A stretch of DNA of 64,000 nucleotides from Bog-756 sp963704615 (GCA_963704615.1 OY969923.1:1302001-1366000); one strand, 5' to 3'; positions 15,014-24,380 are shown, counted from the first letter of the stretch. Notes: generated by a model from the letters alone, not told the origin. Numbers and translations: made by a program.

Positions 15014-16801
15014 GTGCTTCCCGTCGACCGTATCCGCAACTTCTCGATCATCAGCCATGTCGATCACGGCAAGTCGACCCTGTCGGATCGGATCCTCGAG
15101 CTGACAGGTGCGGTGGACCCGCGCCTGATGCGCGAGCAATACCTCGACTCCATGGACATCGAGCGGGAGCGGGGGATCACCATCAAGGCCCAGAACGTGC
15201 GGGTCATCTGGGGCACCCACACCCTCCATCTGATCGACACCCCCGGCCACGTGGATTTCGGTTACGAGGTGAGCCGGTCCTTGGCCGCCTGCGAAGGGGC
15301 GGTGCTGTTGGTGGACGCATCCCAGGGCATTCAGGCTCAGACCCTGGCCAACTGCTACCAGGCCATGGACAACGATCTCGAGATCGTGGCCGTCCTCAAC
15401 AAGATCGATCTGCCGGCGGCCGACCCCGAGAGGTGCGCGGCGGAGATCGAGCAGGTCCTCGGCATCGAGAATTCAGCGATCCTGCGTATCTCGGCGAAGA
15501 CCGGCGAGGGCGTCCCTGAGCTGTTGGACGCCGTCGTCGAGCGGGTCCCGGCTCCCAGCGGCGATCCGGACGCTCCTCTCCGGGCCCTCATCTTCGACTC
15601 TGCCTACGACCAGTATCGGGGCGTGGTCAGTTCCATCCGAGTGATGGAGGGGACCCTGCGAGGAACGGATCGCCTCCGGTTCATGCAGGCGGCCAGCAAT
15701 CACGAGATCGAGGAGATCGGCATCCGTACCCCGATCACCGTGCCCGTGGACGAGCTCGGGCCCGGTGAGGTCGGCTACCTGATCGCCGGGATCAAGAACG
15801 TGGGCGGGGCCCGCTCCGGTGAGACGGTGACCACAACCAGTCATCCGGCCACGGCTGCCCTCGCCGGATACCGGGACCCCAAGCCGATGGTCTTCTGCGG
15901 GCTGTTCCCGATCGATGGCGACGAGCTGCCCGACCTGCGTGACGCCCTCGAGAAGCTCCGCCTCAACGACGCCAGCTTCACCTACGAGCCGGAGTCATCG
16001 CGCGCCCTCGGCTTCGGGTTCCGCTGTGGGTTCCTCGGCCTCTTGCACATGGAGATCGTCCGCGAGCGTCTCGAGCGGGAGTTCGACCTCTCCTTGATCG
16101 CCACCGCACCATCTGTCGCCTACCGGGCCTTCTTGACCGATGGGACCGAAGTGGATGTGGACAACCCGAGCGAGCTTCCCGAGCCCGGTTACCTCGACCA
16201 CGTCGACGAGCCCATGCTGAAAGCGACCATCCTCACCCCGGCCGAGTACACGGGCACGGTGATGGACCTGTGCCAGGGACGCCGGGCCGAGATGATCAAG
16301 ATGGAGTATCTCTCACCGGAGCGGGTCGAATTCGTCTATGCCATCCCTCTGGCTGAAGTGGTGGTGAACTTCTTCGACCAGTTGAAGAGTCGGACCAAGG
16401 GCTATGCCAGCCTCGACTATGAGCCCGAGGGGTATGCGACTTCGGACCTGGTGAAGGTCGATCTCTTGATCAACCACGTCCCGGTGGACGCCTTCTCCAC
16501 CATCGTGCACAAGTCCCAGGCCGATGTCTACGGCCGGCGGATGACCGAAAAACTGCGCGAGCTCATCCCCCGCCAGATGTTCGACGTCCCCATCCAGGCG
16601 GCCATCGGGGGCCGCGTCCTGTCCCGGGAGACGGTCAAGGCCCGACGCAAGGACGTGCTGGCCAAGTGTTACGGCGGTGACATCACCCGGAAGCGGAAGC
16701 TGCTGGAGAAGCAGAAGGAGGGCAAGAAGAAGATGAAGAACATCGGCAGGGTCGAGGTACCCCAGGAAGCGTTTGTCTCCGCCCTCCGACTGGACGACTG
16801 A
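15014..16801 (+). CDS. lepA: Elongation factor 4 (back-translocating GTPase LepA)
   Basis: 595 aa, the normal length for LepA. It is a translational GTPase with SHVDHGKST (G1), the switch I segment RERGITIKAQ, DTPGHVDFGYEV (G3) and NKIDLP (G4). The EF-4-specific C-terminal domain ends KRKLLEKQKEGKKKMK. It acts on ribosomes in the cytoplasm. I set the start at GTG 15014, just before the conserved VDRIRNFSII. The frame is open further upstream, but that sequence is not conserved. Confidence 0.97.
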   Translation: MLPVDRIRNFSIISHVDHGKSTLSDRILELTGAVDPRLMREQYLDSMDIERERGITIKAQNVRVIWGTHTLHLIDTPGHVDFGYEVSRSLAACEGAVLLVDASQGIQAQTLANCYQAMDNDLEIVAVLNKIDLPAADPERCAAEIEQVLGIENSAILRISAKTGEGVPELLDAVVERVPAPSGDPDAPLRALIFDSAYDQYRGVVSSIRVMEGTLRGTDRLRFMQAASNHEIEEIGIRTPITVPVDELGPGEVGYLIAGIKNVGGARSGETVTTTSHPATAALAGYRDPKPMVFCGLFPIDGDELPDLRDALEKLRLNDASFTYEPESSRALGFGFRCGFLGLLHMEIVRERLEREFDLSLIATAPSVAYRAFLTDGTEVDVDNPSELPEPGYLDHVDEPMLKATILTPAEYTGTVMDLCQGRRAEMIKMEYLSPERVEFVYAIPLAEVVVNFFDQLKSRTKGYASLDYEPEGYATSDLVKVDLLINHVPVDAFSTIVHKSQADVYGRRMTEKLRELIPRQMFDVPIQAAIGGRVLSRETVKARRKDVLAKCYGGDITRKRKLLEKQKEGKKKMKNIGRVEVPQEAFVSALRLDD

Positions 16802-16808
16802 GGCCGAG

Positions 16809-17360
16809 ATGGCAACCTGCTCCTGTTGTGGCCAGGCCCCGGAATGGGGCTCGGTCCATCTCCATTCTCGTGGCGACGTGGAGATCTGTTATCGCTGCTT
16901 GGACCGGCTGAGCATCCAGCGCCGGGGAAAGGCGGGAGCGAACGTTGCCGGAGCGACGATCGCCGGTGTCGAGCCGATCTTCACCGTCACCGACGTGGAG
17001 CGGGCGGTGGACCACTACCAGCGGCTCGGCTTTTCGACCTCGGAGCATGACCGGACCTACGCATTCGCCCACCGTGACGAGCTGACCATTCAGCTGGCCC
17101 AGGCCGACGGACCCGACGCCGCCCCGGTCGGCATTCTCTATCTCCATGTCGACGATGCCGATCAGCTCGCCGACGACTGGCGCAAGGCGGGAGTGGCGGT
17201 GGTCGGTCCCGAGAACTACGGCTACGGGAAGCGGGAAGGATCGCACACCGATCCCGACGGGAATCTGATCCGTTTCGGGTCACCCCTGGCGTCGGGCTGG
17301 GAGGCCAGACACCCGACCATCAATCAGAAGCCGGCGAAGAGGCGTCTAACGTATCTTTGA
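16809..17360 (+). CDS. Zinc-ribbon plus VOC-domain fusion protein
   Basis: 183 aa. Residues 1-35 contain CxxC (C4, C7) and a second CxxC (C27, C30) in ICYRCLDRLS, like the short zinc finger at the N-terminus of ClpX. Residues 50-165 are a VOC domain: IAGVEPIFTVTDVERAVDHYQRLGF, then GILYLHVDDADQLADDWRKAGV and SHTDPDGNLIRFGSP. The domain resembles bleomycin-resistance-type and glyoxalase-like proteins. The ATG is 8 bases after the lepA stop. The last base is shared with the start of the ABC ATPase gene (TGATG). The function is unknown and the fusion is unusual. Confidence 0.75.
   Translation: MATCSCCGQAPEWGSVHLHSRGDVEICYRCLDRLSIQRRGKAGANVAGATIAGVEPIFTVTDVERAVDHYQRLGFSTSEHDRTYAFAHRDELTIQLAQADGPDAAPVGILYLHVDDADQLADDWRKAGVAVVGPENYGYGKREGSHTDPDGNLIRFGSPLASGWEARHPTINQKPAKRRLTYL
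17347..17352 (+). promoter_or_regulatory. Likely -10 box of leaderless Wzt-like gene
   Basis: TAACGT ends 7 bases before the ATG at 17360, inside the 3' end of the preceding gene. Confidence 0.5.
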
Positions 17361-18574
17361 TGTCCGACGGCCCTTCCATCGTGGTCTTCGACCTCTCGAA
17401 GACCTACCGGATCCTCCGTCGCCAGGACCAGGAGTCCTTCGCCGCCGAAGCCTTGCTGAAGCGTCTGACGCAGCGGAAGAACAAGAAACAGGTCGAGAAG
17501 TTCGACGCCCTCCACCAGGTGTCCTTCGAGGTCAACCCGGGTGAGGTGGTCGGCATCATCGGCCGCAACGGCGCCGGCAAGAGCACCCTGCTCAAGATCA
17601 TCACCCGCATCACCGCCCCCACCAGGGGCCGCGTCGAGCTGTCCGGCCGGGTGGGGAGCCTGCTCGAGGTGGGCACCGGCTTCCACCCCGACCTCACCGG
17701 CCGGGAGAACGTGTACCTCAACGGGACCCTTCTGGGCATGCGCCGACGCGAGATCAAGGAGCGGTTCGACGCCATCGTGGACTTCGCCGGCACCGAGAAG
17801 TTCCTCGACACCCAGGTCAAGAGGTACTCGACGGGCATGTACATCCGACTGGCCTTCGCCGTGGCCGCCCATCTGGACAGCGAGATCCTGGTGGTGGACG
17901 AGGTCCTGGCCGTCGGCGACTCGGACTTTCAGGCCAAGTGCCTCCGCAAGATGCGCGACGTCGCCCGTGACGGGCGGACCGTCCTCGTCGTCAGCCACCA
18001 GCTGCAGACGGTGTCCGATCTGTGCAGCTCAGCGCTCTACATGGATGCCGGGCACCTGGTCCTCCACGGGACCGTCGAACAAGCGATGGAGGAGTACAAG
18101 CGCAGCTTCGCTCGCTCGGCCCCCTTGCTGCGGGAGCCCGCCTTCCGCCCCGGCACCGGCGAGCTCCGGTTCGTCGAGGCCAAGGTGACCGATGACATCA
18201 CCAAGCCCGCCCAGGACATCGTCGTGGAGTTCGTGGTGGGCGCCAACCCTGATTTCGGCACCCAATACCACCTCTCGTGCTTCCTCAACAACGAGGACGG
18301 CATGGTCATTGCCCAGTGCGACTCCCGGGTCCTGGACTTCTGGCTGGATCCTTCGACCGATGTGGAAGGCACCCTCACCCTCCGTGCCCCCTGGCTCAAG
18401 CCCGGGGCCTACACCATGGACATGTTCATCCATGCCGGGGGGCACCCGGTCGACATCTGGGAGCAGGCCTGCCATTTTCAAGTCCTTCCCGTGACCCCCT
18501 ACCCCTATCCGACCACCCCGGACGGAACCGACCATGGTGTCGTCTTCCCCGACTTCGACTACTCGCAGCGCTGA
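17360..18574 (+). CDS. Polysaccharide ABC exporter ATP-binding subunit (Wzt-like)
   Basis: 404 aa. The nucleotide-binding domain occupies about residues 1-255: Walker A GRNGAGKST (68-76), the family-typical YSTGM signature loop, and Walker B ILVVDEVLAVGD. VGTGFHPDLTGRENVYLNG is diagnostic of the O-antigen/teichoic-acid exporter branch. A C-terminal beta-sandwich (about 265-395) resembles the Wzt domain that recognises the non-reducing end of the glycan. It partners with the permease encoded 14 bases downstream. Confidence 0.93.
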   Translation: MSDGPSIVVFDLSKTYRILRRQDQESFAAEALLKRLTQRKNKKQVEKFDALHQVSFEVNPGEVVGIIGRNGAGKSTLLKIITRITAPTRGRVELSGRVGSLLEVGTGFHPDLTGRENVYLNGTLLGMRRREIKERFDAIVDFAGTEKFLDTQVKRYSTGMYIRLAFAVAAHLDSEILVVDEVLAVGDSDFQAKCLRKMRDVARDGRTVLVVSHQLQTVSDLCSSALYMDAGHLVLHGTVEQAMEEYKRSFARSAPLLREPAFRPGTGELRFVEAKVTDDITKPAQDIVVEFVVGANPDFGTQYHLSCFLNNEDGMVIAQCDSRVLDFWLDPSTDVEGTLTLRAPWLKPGAYTMDMFIHAGGHPVDIWEQACHFQVLPVTPYPYPTTPDGTDHGVVFPDFDYSQR

Positions 18575-18588
18575 CCAGGATCTGAGCA

Positions 18589-19410
18589 ATGGCCAACATC
18601 GTCATCACCCCTCCGAAGAGGTTCTCGATACCCAAGGTCAGCCAATTGTGGGAGGCCCGAGAAGTCCTCTACCGGTTTGGCGCCCGGGACGTGACCCTCC
18701 GGTACCGCCAGACCCTGCTCGGCGTGGTGTGGGTGATCCTCCAGCCCCTACTCCTGGCTCTGGTCTTCACCCTGGTGCTGGAGCGACTGGCCCATCTCAA
18801 GTCGCCTCCGGGCATCCCCTATCTGCTGGTCGCCTTCGTCGGCCTGGTGCCGTGGAACATGTTCAGCGACATCATCACCCGGGCCTCGAGCTCGTTGGTC
18901 TCCAACCGTGACCTGGTCTCCAAGGTGTTCTTTCCCCGGATGCTGGTGCCGCTGGCCACTGCCTACTCGTCCATCGTCGACTTCTGTGTCTCGATCGTCT
19001 TCCTCGCCGTGTTGATGGCGTTCTTCGGCGTGGCCCCTCAGCTCGCCGTCTTCTTCTTCCCGATCTGGGCGGTGATGGTGGTCTTCCTGGCCAGCGGGAT
19101 CGGGCTGGTGGCCGGCGCCCTGCAGGTTCGCTACCGCGACATCGCCTATGTGATCCCGTTCATCCTCCAGTTCCTGCTGTACGCCAGCCCCGTGGCCTAC
19201 GCCATCACCTCGGTCCCAGCCAAATACCGGATCATCTACGACATCAATCCGCTGACCTGGCTCATCTCCGAGTTCCGCTGGTCCTTCATCCGCGGACCCA
19301 TGCCTCCCCCCTGGCAGATCGTGTTGTCGATCGTCGTTCCGATCGCCGCGCTGTTGGTCGGGTCGGTCATCTTCGAGCAGATGGAGCGCGGTTTCGCCGA
19401 CGTCATCTGA
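18589..19410 (+). CDS. Polysaccharide ABC exporter permease (Wzm/TagG-like)
   Basis: 273 aa with six predicted membrane segments. The N-terminal amphipathic helix REVLYRFGARDVTLRYRQTLLG and the segment SNRDLVSKVFFPRMLVPLATAYS are typical of the ABC-2 transporters that export O-antigen, teichoic acid or arabinogalactan-like glycans. It follows the ATPase gene with a 14-base gap. It forms the transmembrane channel; the exported polymer is unknown but should be built by the glycosyltransferases nearby. Confidence 0.93.
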   Translation: MANIVITPPKRFSIPKVSQLWEAREVLYRFGARDVTLRYRQTLLGVVWVILQPLLLALVFTLVLERLAHLKSPPGIPYLLVAFVGLVPWNMFSDIITRASSSLVSNRDLVSKVFFPRMLVPLATAYSSIVDFCVSIVFLAVLMAFFGVAPQLAVFFFPIWAVMVVFLASGIGLVAGALQVRYRDIAYVIPFILQFLLYASPVAYAITSVPAKYRIIYDINPLTWLISEFRWSFIRGPMPPPWQIVLSIVVPIAALLVGSVIFEQMERGFADVI

Positions 19411-19440
19411 GCCGTGGTCGCCGACGTCATCTGAGCCGTG
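19394..19440. repeat. Tandem duplication of a gene end including the stop codon
   Basis: A 23-base sequence starting TCGCCGACGTCATCTGAG occurs at 19394-19416 and again at 19418-19440. The first copy ends the permease gene, and the second is an untranslated copy of the last codons plus TGA. Confidence 0.9.
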
Positions 19441-19457
19441 ATCGGAGACGCGCCCGA

Positions 19458-21161
19458 TCAGGTCGGTGCCGTCGAGGTGGTCGCCGTCGACGCCGGGTTC
19501 GGTGCCGGCAACCCGAAGCGACCCAGCACCCAACGGGCGAGCAGGGGATAGGCATCGGCCTGGCCACTGACCGTGTACAGGGAATGATCGTCGCCCGGGA
19601 CAACCTCGATCTCCAGCAGGCCCTGACGGCCCAGCCGGCGGCGGACCACCCTCCAGTACAGGGAGGGTTCGAACTCGCGGGCGTCAGCCTCGCTCACGAT
19701 CAGCAGGACCGGCGTGCCCTTCCGGCTCACCTCGGCCACGGGATGGATGGGCGAGGAGGTCGTCGCCACCTGGCACAGTGCTGTCCACGCCCAGGTGGCC
19801 ATGCGGGCGTGCTTGACCGACAGGCGGCGTAGGGGGGCGGGCATCGGCCGATAGGCCAAGCGGCGCTTGTCGACAGTGCCGAGGTCGAGATCGGGGACCC
19901 AGCCGGTGACTCCCGGATTGACGGCACAGACGCCCAGAGGAGACAGATGGAGACCGGCCTCGATGGCGTGGTAACCACCCGAGGACAGACCGACGAAGAT
20001 GAGTTTCCTTCCCTTGGGGTCACCGAGCGCCTCGGCCAGGTCGGCAAGGTCGTCCACGGCTTCGGGCGGTTTCGGCACCTGACGCGGCAGTCCCGGACGG
20101 CCGTAGGTCTCGCCGATCCCGTCGATGTCCACGCGGAGGCACCGGATACCGGCGCCCGCGAACATGCGGGCCAGCTCGACCCACATCCTCCCCGAGCCGG
20201 TGTGATCGAGGGCTCCGGCCGACAGCAACACCACGGTTGGGGATTCCGGCTCGGCGTCCTCTGCCTCGGTCACCACGCCGAACAATGCGTTCGGTCCCAG
20301 CCATACGGCCCGCTCGACGAGGGCCACCCCGCCGACCGACACCGCCACCTCGGCGGAGGTCACCGGACGGACCCGGAACCCCTCTTCTGGTCCCTCGAGC
20401 ACCTGCGCTGTCCAGTCGGCGATGGTCTTGATGGTGGTCATCGGCAGCACGATCGACTGTGGGGGAACGTCCAACAGGTCGGGTTGACCGTCCACCTCGA
20501 TCCAGTCGACGCCGGGCGGTGGCGTGCCGTCACATCTGTTCGACAGGAACCGGCCCCCCGAACGCGCCGCCACCAGCGTGCGACCGGTCGCCGGCAGATC
20601 AGTGGGCTCCAGGGTGAGTGCGGACAGATCAACGACGGTCTCGGGCGCATAGGTGAAGGCCGGACCGGTGATCGATCCGTCTGCGGCCTGAGGTGCTCCG
20701 TAGCCAGTGGCCAGCAGGGTCCGCTCGATCCGTAGGAACTCGCGTCCCGAGGAGCACGGGTCCCACAGGATGAGGTGATCCACCGACGTGCCCCGGGCGA
20801 CGGCCTCGACGGCCAGCAGAGCGCCCATCCGCATGCCCAGAAGGACCAGAGGTCCCGGGATCGCGTCCCGGCACAGGGAGACGGCCTCGTCAACGCTTCC
20901 CAGCCAGTCGGACAACCGTCCGGGATCGGCCAGATTGCCGGCCGAGTCACCAAGGCCTGCGTAGGAGAAGCGCAGAGCGGCCACGCCGGCGCCGGCCAGT
21001 TGGTCGGCCAAGGCCTGCATCGCCGGTTGGCCGTTGGCCTCCTCCCGCCCGAGGGGCGCGCACATCACTACCGTCCCCCGAGCCTTTCCGTCCTCGGGCA
21101 GATGGAAGTACCCGAACAACGGACGTTCGGGGCGACCGAACCATGTCGGCGTGACCCTCAA
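19458..21161 (-). CDS. Two-domain alpha/beta hydrolase, N-domain lacking the nucleophile
   Basis: About 567 aa containing two consecutive alpha/beta-hydrolase domains. The first (about 10-250) has the fold signature APLGREEANGQP and RFSYAGLGDSAGN, but its nucleophile elbow reads GMRMG (109-113), with Arg where Ser is expected. The second (about 290-560) has GLSSG with Ser393 and a plausible His526 in GDDHSLYT. The first-domain sequence recalls hydrolases associated with exosortase/polysaccharide loci. The start is uncertain: TTG at 21161 has GAGAGGA at good spacing; the ATG at 21203 has none. It may modify or deacylate the exported polymer. Confidence 0.7.
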   Translation of the reverse strand: MRVTPTWFGRPERPLFGYFHLPEDGKARGTVVMCAPLGREEANGQPAMQALADQLAGAGVAALRFSYAGLGDSAGNLADPGRLSDWLGSVDEAVSLCRDAIPGPLVLLGMRMGALLAVEAVARGTSVDHLILWDPCSSGREFLRIERTLLATGYGAPQAADGSITGPAFTYAPETVVDLSALTLEPTDLPATGRTLVAARSGGRFLSNRCDGTPPPGVDWIEVDGQPDLLDVPPQSIVLPMTTIKTIADWTAQVLEGPEEGFRVRPVTSAEVAVSVGGVALVERAVWLGPNALFGVVTEAEDAEPESPTVVLLSAGALDHTGSGRMWVELARMFAGAGIRCLRVDIDGIGETYGRPGLPRQVPKPPEAVDDLADLAEALGDPKGRKLIFVGLSSGGYHAIEAGLHLSPLGVCAVNPGVTGWVPDLDLGTVDKRRLAYRPMPAPLRRLSVKHARMATWAWTALCQVATTSSPIHPVAEVSRKGTPVLLIVSEADAREFEPSLYWRVVRRRLGRQGLLEIEVVPGDDHSLYTVSGQADAYPLLARWVLGRFGLPAPNPASTATTSTAPT

Positions 21162-21241
21162 CTCAGATCCTCTCGGTCGGATCGCTCGCCGACTGCATGC
21201 CATGTTCTATCGGCAACCATCGTCGGAGTATTGAGGCCGTG

Positions 21242-21247
21242 TACGTT
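21242..21247 (+). promoter_or_regulatory. Possible -10 box for the glycosyltransferase pair
   Basis: TACGTT ends 10 bases before the ATG at 21258; no Shine-Dalgarno sequence is present. Confidence 0.3.
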
Positions 21248-21257
21248 TTGTGTGGCG

Positions 21258-22208
21258 ATGACCACAATTCCCCCATCCACCGACGAGTCTCGGGCCCGAC
21301 CCTCGGGAAACCCGCAATCACTCCGTCTCGGTGCCTACCTCCTGCTCGGCGACCCCGCCTACCTCGCGCAAAGTATCCGCTCGATCTACGCTATCGCCGA
21401 ACGCATCGTCATGGTCTATGACGAAGCCGGGCTCAGTTGGACCAACCAGCCGCTCCCTATCGAGGAGTGTCTTTCGGTAGTCGACCGGATGGACACGGAG
21501 GGAAAGGTCCGCCTTCTGCCCGGCAACTACCACGACACCGGGCTGGTCCCCCTGCAAGCCGAGACTCTCGAGCGCAACGCCGGAATTTCCGCATTGGACG
21601 GCGAGGTCGACTGGATCGTGCAGATCGACACCGACGAGGTCCTCGGTTCCCCCTCGAGGTTCGTCGAGTCGATCGAACGAGCGCGCGCCGCCGACCGGTC
21701 GGCCCTCGATTATCCGGCCCGTTGGCTGTACGGCCACGTGAGTGGGCGCACCTATCTCGAACGATGCCGACGGAGCTGGGGCATCTCCGCCGGCTATCCA
21801 GGACCGGTGGCCGTTCGGGCCGGGACCGTCCTGCGACTGGCCCGTCAGTGCGATGTCCCGTTGTGGCGGGTCGACTTCCGCAGTCACAACACCGATCCGG
21901 CCCACCCGAAGGACGCGCCGGTGGACGAGTGGGTCGGACCCGATCAAGGCATCTGGCACTTCTCGTGGGTTCGCTCCGAGGCGGAGATGCGGAAGAAAGC
22001 GGCCAGCTCCGGTCACGTGAACGAGATCAATTGGGGAAAGGAGATCGATCGGTGGGTCGACCGTCGTCGGCACCCGGTGCGGACGACCCTGCTCACCCCG
22101 GTGCGCCGTCCTCCGGCGGTGGTCGGCGCACCGACCTGGTTGCGCACGGTCCGGGTGCCCGGCGCGGTCGTCTCGCAAGCCGATTCCGTTGGTGCCGACG
22201 CCGAATGA
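21258..22208 (+). CDS. Glycosyltransferase family 2-like protein
   Basis: 316 aa. The N-terminal GAYLLLGDPAYLAQSIRSIYAIAERIVMVYD resembles the start of GT-A glycosyltransferases (in parts: AQSIRSIYAIAERIV). The sequence VQIDTDEVL carries a DxD (D124, D126) that would bind the metal and nucleotide-sugar. The later region HFSWVRSEAEMRKKAASSGH is like family-2-type enzymes with a long acceptor domain. No membrane segment is seen. Its stop overlaps the next glycosyltransferase gene (ATGA), so the two probably act in the same assembly pathway. Confidence 0.7.
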   Translation: MTTIPPSTDESRARPSGNPQSLRLGAYLLLGDPAYLAQSIRSIYAIAERIVMVYDEAGLSWTNQPLPIEECLSVVDRMDTEGKVRLLPGNYHDTGLVPLQAETLERNAGISALDGEVDWIVQIDTDEVLGSPSRFVESIERARAADRSALDYPARWLYGHVSGRTYLERCRRSWGISAGYPGPVAVRAGTVLRLARQCDVPLWRVDFRSHNTDPAHPKDAPVDEWVGPDQGIWHFSWVRSEAEMRKKAASSGHVNEINWGKEIDRWVDRRRHPVRTTLLTPVRRPPAVVGAPTWLRTVRVPGAVVSQADSVGADAE

Positions 22209-23170
22209 GCCTTCCGACCGCAACGGTGGCCGTTGTGACCTATGAACGGCCCGCCTTCGTGGCCCGGTGTCTCGACCATCTTCTGGCCCAGACCCATCAG
22301 CCGCTCGAGATCATCGTGGTCGACTCGTCGCCCGACGATCAGACGGCGCGACTGGTCCGCCAGCGTTACCCCATGATCAGGTACGCGGTCTGCTCCGCTG
22401 GCGTGGGCGCCACCGCCACCGCCCGCGATATCAGCTACCGCATGGCGTCGGGCGAGGTGCTGGCCTTTGTCGACGATGACGCCTTCGCCGAACCCGAGTG
22501 GCTGGAGAAGTTGCTGGTCCACTTTGACGACCCCGTGGTCGGGGGGGTCGGCGGGCGCCAGATCCGCCAGCAGCCCGGCGAGCTCGAGCAAGGCGTTGAC
22601 GCCATCGGACAGCTCCAATCCGACGGCATCCTCACCGGCAACTTTGCCGCCGACCCCGGCCACACGGTGACCGTGGACCACCTCCTCGGGGCCAACATGT
22701 CCTTCCGCCGCTCGGTCCTCGACCAGATCGGTGGCATCCGTGATGGCTACCGGGGAACGTGCATGCGTGAGGAGACCGACCTCTCCTTACGGGTGGCCCA
22801 CGCTGGATACCGGCTCGTCTACACGCCCGATGCCGTGGTCGAGCACGTTGCCGCCCCCTATGCCAAAGGCCAGCGGTTCGATCTGCGCTACGCCTATTGG
22901 GCCCAGAAGAACCATCTCATCCTGCTCATCCGCAATTTCGGGCTGACCGATCCGATCGTCCGTCGCTACCTCCGGGCTTCTCTGCGGGACACGCGGGCCG
23001 AGCTCGGGGTGCGCATGTCGAGGGCGCAGGGCCGGGCCCGGGGCCGCGACTCCTCCGGGGCGGTGAAGGCCGCCGGCGCCGGCGTGGCCCGCACCGTTGT
23101 GGTGATGGCGGCGACGGTGACCGGGGTCGGGGCCGGCGCCCGGATGGCCGCCCAGGATCGGCATCGCTGA
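22205..23170 (+). CDS. Glycosyltransferase family 2
   Basis: 321 aa. It is a canonical GT2 GT-A domain: VAVVTYERPAFVARCLDHLLAQTH, EIIVVDSSPDD, LAFVDDDAFAEPEWLE (DDD metal site), then LLGANMSFRR and EETDLSLRVAHAGYRL (ED acceptor-base region). The C-terminal 60 residues are basic and Ala/Arg-rich (RAQGRARGRDSSG) with a hydrophobic stretch that may attach it to the membrane. The ATG overlaps the preceding stop. It ends 12 bases before the convergent GT4 gene. Confidence 0.9.
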   Translation: MSLPTATVAVVTYERPAFVARCLDHLLAQTHQPLEIIVVDSSPDDQTARLVRQRYPMIRYAVCSAGVGATATARDISYRMASGEVLAFVDDDAFAEPEWLEKLLVHFDDPVVGGVGGRQIRQQPGELEQGVDAIGQLQSDGILTGNFAADPGHTVTVDHLLGANMSFRRSVLDQIGGIRDGYRGTCMREETDLSLRVAHAGYRLVYTPDAVVEHVAAPYAKGQRFDLRYAYWAQKNHLILLIRNFGLTDPIVRRYLRASLRDTRAELGVRMSRAQGRARGRDSSGAVKAAGAGVARTVVVMAATVTGVGAGARMAAQDRHR

Positions 23171-23182
23171 TCCCGTTTGGGC

Positions 23183-24310
23183 TCAGGTGACCGAGGCGAA
23201 GGCCGTCTCGATCCCGTCGACCATCTTCGCCAGGGTGAACTGTTCGAGGATTCGAGCTCGGCACTGCTGGCCGAGCCCGGACTCTGTTTCCTGCCAGCCT
23301 TGCAGGGCGAGAATCTGGGCGGCGAGCCCCTCCTCGTCCCCCCGCTCGAAGAGGAAGCGGTCCAGCGGCCCGGTCAGGATTTCGGGTATCCCTCCCACCC
23401 GCGAGGCCAAGACGGGCCGCCCGGTGGAAAGCGCTTCGATCACCGTCCGACCGAACGGCTCCTGCCAGATCGAGGGCACGACGGCCACGTCGGCGGCATG
23501 GAGGGGGGTCACCACGTCACGTCGTCCGGGAACGAAACGGACGCTGTCGGTGGCCAGATCTCTCAGCTCGGCTTGGTACCTGACCGCGTCGTGGTCCACC
23601 GTCGACTCGCCGACGACCAGCAGCTCGGCCGAAGCCGGGTCGAGGCCGAGCCTTCGCCAGGCCCGGAGGAGGACGTCCACACCCTTCTCGCGATCGAGGC
23701 GGCCAACGTAGATGACCACGAAGCGGTGATCAGGAATGTCGAGGGCGCGCCGAGCCACCGACCTCTCCTCGGAGCCCCCGAAGGGATAGACGTCGGGATC
23801 GACGCCATTGAAGACGACGTCGATCTTGTCGGGATCGAGCCCTGATTCCAACCACAGGTCGGCCACGAACTGGGAGACGAGCACGAACCGGTCGACGTGA
23901 CGACTGAGGAAGGCGATCCTCTTGGCGTCCAGGTGTTCGCTGTGGCCGTGCTCGTGGATGACCACCGGTGCCCGGACGATCTTCCCCGCGGGTATGGCCC
24001 AGCCCGCGGCCATGATCCGGTTGCCGTAGATGATGTCCGGTCGTCGACGGATGGCCGCCGCCGCCGCCGGTACCACCATGGCCATCTGCTTGGGCCGCCC
24101 CCGCCGCCCCATCGGGAACCAGTAGTCGACCTCGGGCACTTTGGTCACCGACTGGCAGAACTGGCGGTACTCCGCCTCCAGTGAGCCGGGTTGGCGGAAG
24201 AGGAGGTTGACCTCATGACCTCGGTGGGCGAGCTCGCTGCTCACCTGAAAGACATTGAGTTCGACCCCGCCCATCGAATCCACGCTGTGTACGTTGGTCA
24301 CCAGCCTCAT
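23183..24310 (-). CDS. Glycosyltransferase family 4
   Basis: 375 aa GT-B enzyme. The N-domain starts MRLVTNVHSVDSMGGVELNV with the glycine-rich acceptor loop. The C-domain has FVVIYVGRLDREKGVDVLLRAW and the nucleotide-sugar EX7E motif in EPFGRTVIEALSTGRPV. The ATG has GGGAGG upstream (on the minus strand). The product probably builds the exported glycan. Confidence 0.92.
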   Translation of the reverse strand: MRLVTNVHSVDSMGGVELNVFQVSSELAHRGHEVNLLFRQPGSLEAEYRQFCQSVTKVPEVDYWFPMGRRGRPKQMAMVVPAAAAAIRRRPDIIYGNRIMAAGWAIPAGKIVRAPVVIHEHGHSEHLDAKRIAFLSRHVDRFVLVSQFVADLWLESGLDPDKIDVVFNGVDPDVYPFGGSEERSVARRALDIPDHRFVVIYVGRLDREKGVDVLLRAWRRLGLDPASAELLVVGESTVDHDAVRYQAELRDLATDSVRFVPGRRDVVTPLHAADVAVVPSIWQEPFGRTVIEALSTGRPVLASRVGGIPEILTGPLDRFLFERGDEEGLAAQILALQGWQETESGLGQQCRARILEQFTLAKMVDGIETAFASVT

Positions 24311-24380
24311 CGGCCGCCCTCCCGCTCGCGCAGGAAGCTACTCTCTGGCGGTTGTCGGGGCCAGACGCCGGGGTGATGCC

